Source: a virus
IMG/VR virus record: IMGVR_UViG_3300035670_001376
Span: 1-21,654 of that record
Strand: one strand, 5' to 3'
DNA length: 21,654 bases
A model generated the notes under the pieces. That model had not been told where the DNA came from, ran no database searches, and saw only the letters and a program-made list of their open reading frames with translations. Position numbers and translations under genes: made by a program. Below, piece after piece: positions 14,434-21,654 of the stretch; position 1 is the stretch's first letter; each line of letters begins with the position of its first letter.

Positions 14434-16224
14434 ATGGCAGGAATAAATCATTTAAAGGAAATTTACGATAAACGAGGTAAAGCCTTTCTAGATAATCTAT
14501 TAAACAGTTATGTGATTATTAATGAAAAGGTTAATGGTACATTTTTCGGTATAAAGAAATCAAAAAATGACGAATTTAAATATTTTAAAAAGTCAGGAGA
14601 GATAACTTATATTGATCGAGTGTTAATGAAGTTCTATAATCCGGCAATCACTTTCTTTAATAATTTGTCTCCTGAAAAGAGACAACGTATTCCAGCAAAT
14701 TTCTTTTTTGGTTTTGAATTTATCACATCAGCTGACAGTAAAGAAAGGTCTAGACTCGATATTTCTAAAAATAATTTAGTCTTATCCTATATTCAGAGAC
14801 TAGATGCAGAAGGTAAAGTTGTAGAAACTGTTCAAAACCGAGACACTCTTACCCGATGGGCAGAATACTTAGATGTTGCACCACCACCAATTGTTTTTGA
14901 AGGTAAACTGGATGACGAACAAAAGGCTAAAATCCTAGAATTTGTCTATTCTCCTGAAAAAGAGTTAGAGGACAAATTTAAAACGACATCATTTAGTAAG
15001 TACATTACCTCTATCCTAAATCCTGAGTTTGAGTTAGTTGAGAGAGATATTGATACTCTTATTTTTAGATTTTATGGAGAAACTGAAGAAGGAAAAGAGG
15101 AAAGTACTTTTCTTGCAAAATTGGTCGATCCTATTTTTAAAGACATTAAGCGACCTGCAGCAAAGGAAACTACTAATTCACAAGATTATGTATGGTTAAT
15201 TGTAATAGACTTAATGAACCATATCGAAACATATGATCTTGAAGAACTTAGAGAAATCCTAGATAATTCATCATTTGATGAAAATTATGTTAAGTTAGTA
15301 AATAAGATCTTTAAAGACTTCTTGGTTGAATATAATGTAAAATACGATGGTCTTGAATTAGAGGTTCCGGAATATTTAAAAGGTGCAGATTTTAGTCTTG
15401 ATGTCAATCTAATTAAAGATCCAGAAGTGGCTAACCTAATTAAAGGAAATCAAACTAACGAAGAAATCTATAAAATACTCTTAAATATTTTTAGAAAAAC
15501 CAGAAAGAAATCAGGAGCCGCCTTCTTTAGTAATGAAATGGTTGAGCAGTTAAATATTATTGTTCAAAAGATCCGAAATATTATTATGGGAGATGCTATC
15601 TATGAAGGAGTATTTCCAAGCTTTAGCCAATTTATTGGGGTTGCAACTGACTTTGAAATGCTAAGTGAACAGGATTGGGCAAAAAACAAAGAATCTAAGC
15701 TAGAGAGCAAAAAGGTTAATCTTCTAATTGGAGACTTTCAACCAGTTACTCTAGGACATGTTAAAGCAGCAGAAGCACTAAAGAAAAAGAACGGTCACCC
15801 AGTAATCTTAATTGCAATTAAAGGAGAAGCCCGAACCAAATCTTCACCATTTTCAGCAAGTTTGACCAGACTTATGCTAGAGAAGGTTCAACAAGAACTT
15901 AACAAAGTTATCTGTGATGTCAAGCTCATCCCTAACGGGCAGATTGAAGAGATTATGAAAGTAATTATGCCAGAATACGAACCTATCCTCTGGGGAACTA
16001 CTGGGCGCCGATTAAACGATTATGCTCTTCAAATGGATTATATTAAGAAGAGAAGTATTCCATTAAGATTATCAAAAGATTTTAAATTGGTTGAATTGCC
16101 GTCTTACGCAAAGTCGGATGATGCGATGGAGGCAATTCAAACTGAAAACTTCTTAAAATTTAAAGAGTTGGTGCCTTCATCAATTGCAGCTCAATTCTTT
16201 AACTTGAAAAAAGAACTAGAGTAA
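14434..16224 (+). CDS. Ligase-like nucleotidyltransferase fused to NMNAT-like domain
   Basis: A 596-residue two-domain protein. Residues 25-240 look like a covalent nucleotidyltransferase of the RNA/DNA ligase superfamily: motif I EKVNGT with K32 as candidate AMP-accepting lysine, a motif III-like FFFGFEF at 91-96, a motif IV-like DTLIFRF at 206-212 and motif V-like LAKLVDP at 227-233. The last 170 residues match cytidylyltransferase/NMN adenylyltransferase folds: IGDFQPVTLGH (T439-L-G-H442) and SASLTR at 474-479. A linker of mostly helical sequence joins them. The protein probably makes or transfers adenylates, either sealing or capping nucleic acid, or making NAD. No known enzyme of this exact layout comes to mind. 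It starts 22 bases after the previous gene. Confidence 0.8.
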   Translation: MAGINHLKEIYDKRGKAFLDNLLNSYVIINEKVNGTFFGIKKSKNDEFKYFKKSGEITYIDRVLMKFYNPAITFFNNLSPEKRQRIPANFFFGFEFITSADSKERSRLDISKNNLVLSYIQRLDAEGKVVETVQNRDTLTRWAEYLDVAPPPIVFEGKLDDEQKAKILEFVYSPEKELEDKFKTTSFSKYITSILNPEFELVERDIDTLIFRFYGETEEGKEESTFLAKLVDPIFKDIKRPAAKETTNSQDYVWLIVIDLMNHIETYDLEELREILDNSSFDENYVKLVNKIFKDFLVEYNVKYDGLELEVPEYLKGADFSLDVNLIKDPEVANLIKGNQTNEEIYKILLNIFRKTRKKSGAAFFSNEMVEQLNIIVQKIRNIIMGDAIYEGVFPSFSQFIGVATDFEMLSEQDWAKNKESKLESKKVNLLIGDFQPVTLGHVKAAEALKKKNGHPVILIAIKGEARTKSSPFSASLTRLMLEKVQQELNKVICDVKLIPNGQIEEIMKVIMPEYEPILWGTTGRRLNDYALQMDYIKKRSIPLRLSKDFKLVELPSYAKSDDAMEAIQTENFLKFKELVPSSIAAQFFNLKKELE

Positions 16225-16238
16225 GGAAAACCGGCTAC

Positions 16239-16267
16239 CGAGTTTTTAATATAATACTCTAAACTCG
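16239..16267 (+). promoter_or_regulatory. Inverted repeat around a TATAAT-like box before the metallophosphoesterase gene
   Basis: CGAGTTT at 16239-16245 pairs with AAACTCG at 16261-16267, enclosing AT-rich sequence with TATAAT at 16250-16255. The layout could be an operator overlapping a -10 box or an RNA hairpin. The ATG is at 16274. Confidence 0.35.
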
Positions 16268-16273
16268 TTAATT

Positions 16274-17833
16274 ATGAGATTTAATAATCTTACTGATCTT
16301 GATAAAGATTTCATTTCCGAAATCTATCTAAACAAAGAAATTTCTTGGGAAACCCGAATCCAAACTTTATCTCAAAAGTTTGAGTGTACAGGTAGAACTA
16401 TTGAAAAATGGGTAAAGCGATTAGGACTTACCCAAAAGGTTGCTGAAATTCCAGAACATCTTAAGATTGCACAAGCAAAAGAATATAATAAGGCATCTAA
16501 GAGATTTATTATTAGTTGGGCACAAAACAATACTCCAGTACATAAAGATTTCTTAAAGAATATTGAAGCTTATTCTAAATTTATTAATGCAGATATTCAT
16601 ATTATTGCAGGTAGATACCAAAATCCAACCAGTATTTGGTCAAGTACTCAAGAAAATGAAGAGAGATGGTCTGACGAGATTGTACAATATTTAGATGCAA
16701 ACCGACACGATATTCACAAGTATGTTTCGATCATGTCTGATATTAAGATCCAACCAACTGCAGTTAATCCAATGACTGGAATGGAGGGACTGAGCGGAAT
16801 AAATTCTTGTATATTTGGTTCGCCTAAAGTTCAAATGGAAACTATCCCAGTGTTGGAAGGAGATATTCCAAAAATGATGTTAACTACTGGTGCCTGTACT
16901 CTTAAAAATTATACTGACAGTAAAGCTGGTAAAAAGGGAGAATTCCATCATACTCTAGGTTTTGCAGTAGTTGAAATTAAGGACGAATCTGTTTTCTTTG
17001 TTCGCCAAGTAACTGCAAATAAACGAGGAGAATTTACTGATCTTTATTATCGAGTAAAAGAGGAAACTGTTGAAAATATTGAAAAGGTTTCAGCAATTGT
17101 CCTAGGTGATTTGCATTATGGTCACCATGATCAAGAGGTACTTGATAAAACTCTAGAACTAATGGAACAGGTTTCTCCAGAGCACGTTATTTTACATGAT
17201 GTATTTGATGGAAAATCAATTAGTCACCATGAAGAAAAGGATCCGTTCCTACAATATAAAAAAGAGATGGAAGGAACTAATTCCTTAAAAGCTGAAGTTG
17301 ATGCCTTACTTGAAGGGCTCTCTGCTTTTAAAGATTATAATACTGTAATTGTTCGAAGTAACCATGATGATTTTATCGATAGATGGTTAAAAAATACAGA
17401 TTGGAGAAGAACTGTGACTCCAAAAAATTCTCTAGAATACATGAAATATTCTGCTGCACTACTTAGTGGAGAAGCCCAAAAAGGAATAATTCCATGGTTG
17501 ATAAATAATGTATATCCTAGTTTTAAAACACTAGGTCGTAGCGATAGTTATAAAGTGAATGGCTGGGAAGTTGGACAACATGGAGATATTGGTTCAAATG
17601 GTTCTAGAGGTTCACTCTTACAATTTAGAAAGTTAAATACTAAAATTATTGTAGGTCACTATCACTCACCTGGCAGAAAAGATGGAGCACTAGCAGTAGG
17701 CACAAGCACTCATCTTAGAGTTGGATATAATATTGGAGCAAGCGGCTGGTTACAATCTCACGTTCTAATACACGAAGACGGTAAAGCTCAACATATCCAT
17801 TTTATTAATGGCGAGTTTACTACCTTAAAATAA
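16274..17833 (+). CDS. HTH-containing calcineurin-like metallophosphoesterase
   Basis: A 519-residue protein. The first 55 residues look like a helix-turn-helix DNA-binding domain (TLSQKFECTGRTIEKWVKRLG). Residues 60-265 form a middle domain with RFIISWAQNNTPVHKDFLKN and IIAGRYQNPTS, which I have the impression is shared by phage proteins of unknown role. The C-terminal part is a metallophosphoesterase: GDLHYGH (278-284), HDVFDG (308-313), RSNHDD (361-366), GQHGD (434-438) and GHYHSPG (461-467), covering all five metal-binding blocks. It may be a nuclease or phosphatase guided to DNA. It is distinct from T4 gp47, which has no N-terminal HTH. A 49-base gap precedes it, holding an inverted repeat around a TATAAT-like box. 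Confidence 0.88.
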   Translation: MRFNNLTDLDKDFISEIYLNKEISWETRIQTLSQKFECTGRTIEKWVKRLGLTQKVAEIPEHLKIAQAKEYNKASKRFIISWAQNNTPVHKDFLKNIEAYSKFINADIHIIAGRYQNPTSIWSSTQENEERWSDEIVQYLDANRHDIHKYVSIMSDIKIQPTAVNPMTGMEGLSGINSCIFGSPKVQMETIPVLEGDIPKMMLTTGACTLKNYTDSKAGKKGEFHHTLGFAVVEIKDESVFFVRQVTANKRGEFTDLYYRVKEETVENIEKVSAIVLGDLHYGHHDQEVLDKTLELMEQVSPEHVILHDVFDGKSISHHEEKDPFLQYKKEMEGTNSLKAEVDALLEGLSAFKDYNTVIVRSNHDDFIDRWLKNTDWRRTVTPKNSLEYMKYSAALLSGEAQKGIIPWLINNVYPSFKTLGRSDSYKVNGWEVGQHGDIGSNGSRGSLLQFRKLNTKIIVGHYHSPGRKDGALAVGTSTHLRVGYNIGASGWLQSHVLIHEDGKAQHIHFINGEFTTLK

Positions 17834-17844
17834 TTAAAGATGAA

Positions 17845-18051
17845 ATGTCAGAAAAACACGTAAGTTGGAAAAATTATCAAGACTATAATAATAGAAAGGA
17901 TAAATTAAAGAATGGCATTTTACAACATCCTGAAGAGGGTAATTCGAATAATTCAATTTATGACTTTATGCAAAAGTCAGTTAGCCACAATCTATGGGCA
18001 GTTCCATATAAAGAGTTCCATGCTAGGATAAATAAAATAAAGCCTAATTAA
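17845..18051 (+). CDS. Small unknown protein
   Basis: A 68-residue basic, polar protein with aromatic residues (SWKNYQDYNNRKDK, NLWAVPYKEFHARINKIK). I recognise no family. It lies 11 bases after the metallophosphoesterase gene, and its stop overlaps the start of the next gene by one base (TAATG), which argues that it is a real, translationally coupled gene. An out-of-frame ATG lies just upstream at 17839. Confidence 0.6.
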   Translation: MSEKHVSWKNYQDYNNRKDKLKNGILQHPEEGNSNNSIYDFMQKSVSHNLWAVPYKEFHARINKIKPN

Positions 18052-20039
18052 TGGGATTTGCTGCATATTTTAAACAGTGGGCTCGTCAAGAGTTTGCTCT
18101 TTTTGAAGATGAAAAGACTAAAGAACCTAATGAGATTGACGAGTTAATCACGCTTATTAACTTAGAAATAGGCAGCGATCCTCTACAGGAAGCAGATATC
18201 AAACGATCAAATGATACTATCCAAAAAGTATTAGATAAAATTGATATTGAAAAGATAGAGGGTCGAGACGAAGGTGTTATTAAAGTAGCACAAGCATTAA
18301 GTCGCGGAGTCAAAGCAGATTTTGTTGAAAAGTTTCTTGAATCAGAAAAGAAGAGGATTCCAGGAATCCTAAAAGAAAAGAGATCATTTAGCACAGTTGA
18401 TAACTTTAAAAAGTTTATCCAAATAAAATCAATTGAGGCCTCGATTCAAAGTAATGTTTGGAAGATATATTCAATGTTTGACTATCTTCAAACGCTACCA
18501 GAAAAGGATGAGTCATCAACTGTCCTTGATTCATTTAAAGATACTGGAACTTTTATTAAGGTCGATCCAAATCAAAAAGGAAATAGATTTAAGATTACTA
18601 AAGTTGGTGAACCTGACGGTCTTAAAAATAATCAAGCCCGTGTTATCTTTAATAACGGAGAAGATAAGATCTATACGAAAGAAGATATTTTAAAGTTTAT
18701 TGAAGCTGATCCAACCACTAAAGCAAAAGCAGATAAAATCAAAGAGACTTTAAATAAGGACTCGATTAAATCGGTGATAAAATTAGCAGAAGGTATTATT
18801 ACTAATGAATTAATTGATGCTATTGAACTTGATATTGATCAAATTGAAGCTATTCCAAATACTGAAGAAGGTCGTGAGTATTTAGATGTTAATTGGAAAC
18901 CTTTAATTGAAGCTCTCGGTCTAGGAAAAACTTTAAAAAGACCAATTGAAAAGAAGGAAAAAGAAATCGATAAGGCTGAAAGAATTCCAGTTAAACGTAA
19001 ATCGATTATTAAAAACCGACTCTTTAGTGCCTTAAATGGTGCACTTCTTCCGCCAATTCAAAATGGAGAAGTAGTTACACCAGGTGGAGACTATTATAGA
19101 CTCTTTAAAAAGATAGAAACTCAAAATAAACCTTGGCTTGATCTAAGTATTAATGAGCACTTTAATGGAGAACAAACTGCAATTTCACAATTTAACCAAG
19201 GAGCACGTATTAAAGAAAGTGCTAATGAAGAGGATCAAATGGCATATTTGGGTGCTATTGAAATTTGGGTTATCAAATATTTAGAAAGTGAAGTTGATGG
19301 TTCCTTAAATGATAGAGATACTCAGACCGCTGTTGCTAAAGTTAAGAATATTGCTCTAGAAAAACAAAAGGAGATTAAAAACTATTACTTGTCTAGAGAC
19401 TTTAATATGTCAAACACTCGAGGATTACAATTAAAACCTGACTTAACTCTTCCACTCTACGTAAAAGTTAAATTAGCAGTTAGCGAAGCAGATCGTATTA
19501 AAGAGAGCCCACTTCATAATATCATTAAAGGACTAGGTCAATTAACGACTGGTCTCTTTGCTGGAATTCCAGATAATGGAAACAGAGAAGTAGCTAAAAG
19601 AAATGCTGAGCAAAACAGAGCCATCTTTAATGGAATACTTAGTTTCTTTACTGCTGGAGCATACACAGTTGGTAAACAACAAGGTAGAGATTTTGAAAAG
19701 AAGGTAGATAAAGTTACTAATAAACTTGGTCTTGGAATGGCAGGTCTTACTCCATACAAAGAAGGAGAAGGTCCACAATTCTTTAAAACTGCAGATGGTG
19801 CCAATAAATCAAACGAATCAGTAGACACTAACCTAAAAGAAGATGCTGTCATGACAGTTAGTCCTGAGGGTACTGGAGGAACTCCAGGTCAAGTATTTCA
19901 AACTCCGGATATGTTACCTAGTGACATGGACCCATTATCTCTAGCAGGGCCTGGAAAGAAAAAGAAGGGTGCTAAAAAAGAGAAAATTGTTATTGGTACA
20001 AAGGTAGCAAACTTTGCAGATTTCCTGAAAGGTAAGTAA
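18051..20039 (+). CDS. Large probable internal virion protein with leader-like N-terminus
   Basis: A 662-residue protein that I do not recognise. It begins with aromatic/acidic sequence (AAYFKQWARQEFALFEDEK) resembling, more loosely, the leader group of this window. The body is charged and helical, with Lys/Glu-rich segments. A Gly/Ala-containing stretch (LGQLTTGLFAGIP, then GILSFFTAGAYTVG) around residues 495-545 could be membrane-active. The C-terminal region is disordered-looking, with Lys-rich GKKKKGAKKEK and a final KVANFADFLKGK that again has an F-x-D-F pattern. Size, low similarity to enzymes and position before a tail gene suggest a virion protein, possibly packaged in the head; this is inference. 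The start overlaps the stop of the small gene upstream. Confidence 0.6.
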   Translation: MGFAAYFKQWARQEFALFEDEKTKEPNEIDELITLINLEIGSDPLQEADIKRSNDTIQKVLDKIDIEKIEGRDEGVIKVAQALSRGVKADFVEKFLESEKKRIPGILKEKRSFSTVDNFKKFIQIKSIEASIQSNVWKIYSMFDYLQTLPEKDESSTVLDSFKDTGTFIKVDPNQKGNRFKITKVGEPDGLKNNQARVIFNNGEDKIYTKEDILKFIEADPTTKAKADKIKETLNKDSIKSVIKLAEGIITNELIDAIELDIDQIEAIPNTEEGREYLDVNWKPLIEALGLGKTLKRPIEKKEKEIDKAERIPVKRKSIIKNRLFSALNGALLPPIQNGEVVTPGGDYYRLFKKIETQNKPWLDLSINEHFNGEQTAISQFNQGARIKESANEEDQMAYLGAIEIWVIKYLESEVDGSLNDRDTQTAVAKVKNIALEKQKEIKNYYLSRDFNMSNTRGLQLKPDLTLPLYVKVKLAVSEADRIKESPLHNIIKGLGQLTTGLFAGIPDNGNREVAKRNAEQNRAIFNGILSFFTAGAYTVGKQQGRDFEKKVDKVTNKLGLGMAGLTPYKEGEGPQFFKTADGANKSNESVDTNLKEDAVMTVSPEGTGGTPGQVFQTPDMLPSDMDPLSLAGPGKKKKGAKKEKIVIGTKVANFADFLKGK

Positions 20040-20060
20040 TTGGCTCAATTATTCTTCTAG

Positions 20061-20075
20061 AATAAATAATAAAAA
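20061..20075 (+). promoter_or_regulatory. Late-type promoter box before the tail/baseplate gene
   Basis: Reads AATAAATAATAAAAA, 24 bases from the ATG at 20085. It precedes a clear structural gene, the expected place for a late promoter. Confidence 0.72.
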
Positions 20076-20084
20076 AGAAACTAG

Positions 20085-21654
20085 ATGGGTGATTGGATTG
20101 AAAGCGTAGGCGCAGACATTGCAAATAATGCTGGAATAGCTGACAGAAGTACTAGTGAATTACTCAATACTAATTCAAGTATCTATACTGGAGAAAAGAT
20201 AGGATCTATTGATGGGCCGAGCGGTATACGTAATGGAGTATCAGTAGGCACTATGCTTAATGCTGCAGGGACAGACTCTCTGTTTAATCCATTCAAAATA
20301 TTTAGATATTCAAAGTTTGGAAATGGCGCCGGGCAATACAATATAGGGAATCACAAATTCGTATATAACAAAGCTCCAGAAAATAGTGAAAGCCAAGAAG
20401 TTTTTAATAATCCGACGGCTACTCAAATTATCCAATGGGCAGAGAAAAAAGCTGCAAATAATGGCGCAAGCCCTCTATATCCATATCCATACCAAATAAA
20501 TGATTTTTTATGGTGTAAATACTATGGTAAAATACCTAACAATCGACTCCTAACTCTACGCAGATATCCAATACCAATTGAAGATAATCTGGCTATACAC
20601 GAAAGTAAAATGCCATTGATTCCAATTGCACAAGCCGTTACTTGGTGGGGCGGAGATACTGGAAATACATTAGCAAATATATTTGATGTAAATTATGGAT
20701 TTAATTGGGCACCATTAACAACTAAAGTTCAGGATGTTCAAGGAAATGAAATAGCTGCTGGAAAAGTTCTTGACGCTGTAGGGATTTCCTCAGATAAGGA
20801 TTTCGCTGGAATTAGTGGAGAAACTGCTAGACAGATAATCTTAGCATCATTATATGCAGATCCAAACAATCCTCTTCAAGCAACTGGTGCAGATGCAATG
20901 CTTCAAGAATATGATAAGAGTGCATATGACCCAGAAGGGCCATATTGGAATAGAGTATTGGGGCCAGTAAACGTAATTAATAGTACTCAAACTAGAACAG
21001 AAGGTCTAAAGTATACTCAGCCTATTAAATTGACGTTTGAATATAATCTAAGGTCATATGGAAGAGTTAATCCTAAGGTTGCTATGTTAGATTTAATTAG
21101 TAATTTCTTATCGTTAACATATAGCTCTGCCCCGTTTTACGGTGGAGGTATTCGTTATTTTAAACAGACTGGATATACGGCACCTGCCTTTAATACTGAT
21201 GCAATGGATAAAGGAGATTATATTAATGGTATGCTAGAGGCAGTAAAAGCGCAAAGTGATCTTATTACGGCCGCTGGAGAAAAGTTTAAAGCTTTTGCTA
21301 CAAAATTAAATGACGTTATTACAGCAGAAGGCAATAATATTACAGATAAGGTAATATCAGTAGTTAAAGAATTAGGCAATACTCGACTAGCAAACGATAT
21401 AGTTGGTGCCAGAATGAAAGATCTTATTCAAGCGCCTTTAAAAATGAGATCAATACTTGATGGAAGGGCAGTTGGTGAATGGCATTTAATGGTAGGCAAC
21501 CCGGCAGATCCGATTGCAGTAATTGGAAATTTATGTTTAAAGGATACTGATATGACTCTTTCAGAAGAATTAGGGGAGGACGATTTTCCAGTAAGTGTTA
21601 AATTCACAGTTAGTTTAGAACCTGGGAGGCCTAGGGCTAAGCAAGATATCGAAT
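20085..21654 (+). CDS. Large tail/baseplate structural protein (3'-truncated)
   Basis: The frame is open from ATG 20085 to the window end, 523 residues, so the gene continues beyond it. Visible features: a Gly/Asn/Ser-rich N-terminus; TWWGGDTGNTLANIF near residue 190; KLTFEYNLRSYGRVNPK near 320; MLDLISNFLSLTYSSAPFYGG near 335-352; and, near 460-480, a GEWHLMVGNPADPIAVIGN stretch that resembles a recurrent motif of T4-like baseplate and tail-tube-associated proteins. I cannot assign it to gp48, gp54 or another named subunit with confidence. A late-promoter box at 20061-20075 lies 24 bases before the ATG, consistent with a late structural gene. No stop codon is visible. Confidence 0.75.
   Translation, partial: MGDWIESVGADIANNAGIADRSTSELLNTNSSIYTGEKIGSIDGPSGIRNGVSVGTMLNAAGTDSLFNPFKIFRYSKFGNGAGQYNIGNHKFVYNKAPENSESQEVFNNPTATQIIQWAEKKAANNGASPLYPYPYQINDFLWCKYYGKIPNNRLLTLRRYPIPIEDNLAIHESKMPLIPIAQAVTWWGGDTGNTLANIFDVNYGFNWAPLTTKVQDVQGNEIAAGKVLDAVGISSDKDFAGISGETARQIILASLYADPNNPLQATGADAMLQEYDKSAYDPEGPYWNRVLGPVNVINSTQTRTEGLKYTQPIKLTFEYNLRSYGRVNPKVAMLDLISNFLSLTYSSAPFYGGGIRYFKQTGYTAPAFNTDAMDKGDYINGMLEAVKAQSDLITAAGEKFKAFATKLNDVITAEGNNITDKVISVVKELGNTRLANDIVGARMKDLIQAPLKMRSILDGRAVGEWHLMVGNPADPIAVIGNLCLKDTDMTLSEELGEDDFPVSVKFTVSLEPGRPRAKQDIE

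Noticed and set aside
14266-14451. Minus-strand open frame across the 13836 and 14434 gene junction
   Set aside because: It mirrors the low-complexity Gln/Glu tail of the forward gene and has no support of its own.
18086-19852. Several open frames on the minus strand or in another frame within the 662-residue gene
   Set aside because: They overlap a long coding frame that is open throughout and look like by-products of its codon use.
1-21654. tRNA genes, CRISPR arrays, insertion sequences or integrase sites
   Set aside because: Intergenic gaps are too short for tRNAs, no spaced direct repeats were seen, and no transposase or integrase motif is present.

Overview
This window is a dense, AT-rich stretch of a tailed-phage genome of the T4 superfamily (a myovirus with a contractile tail). 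The evidence is a set of recognisable T4-type genes: the gp25 baseplate wedge, the gp20 portal, the gp4 head-completion nuclease, a gp61-type primase, a gp43-type family B DNA polymerase (only its C-terminal half), a PhoH-like ATPase, and the UvsW helicase with a UvsY-like gene. Almost no gene has a Shine-Dalgarno sequence; starts are preceded by A-rich stretches. Together with T4 late-type promoter boxes, this suggests a Bacteroidetes host, but that is inference. Genes abut or overlap, and no stretch over 300 bases lacks a gene.

Layout. 1-1117 (+): end of a conserved structural gene, then gp25. 1114-8209 (-): glycosyltransferase, small coiled-coil protein, portal, unknown protein, gp4, small acidic protein, primase, polymerase C-terminal half. 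8297-10040 (+): unknown protein, PhoH-like ATPase, small leader-bearing protein, ending at a strong bidirectional terminator. 10052-12608 (-): UvsW, UvsY-like, leader-bearing protein. 12649-21654 (+): HAD phosphatase, P-loop kinase, leader-bearing protein, a ligase-like/NMN-adenylyltransferase-like fusion, an HTH-metallophosphoesterase, a small protein, a 662-residue probable internal virion protein, and a large tail or baseplate protein cut by the window end.

How they may work together. Primase, polymerase, UvsW and UvsY-like proteins belong to replication and recombination. Portal, gp4, gp25 and the edge genes build the virion. Five unrelated small or large proteins begin with a similar aromatic/acidic peptide (core K-L-F/Y-E-x-F/Y), resembling the capsid-targeting leader of T4 internal proteins, and three of them sit directly behind an almost invariant late-promoter box (core ATAAATAATAAAAA, 24-26 bases before the ATG). 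The 12649-17833 block combines a phosphatase, a kinase, a nucleotidyltransferase/ligase domain, an NMNAT-like domain and a metallophosphoesterase: a candidate nucleic-acid end-repair or NAD-related module. The most unusual points are the trans-split polymerase, the ligase-NMNAT fusion, the leader family and the late promoter.
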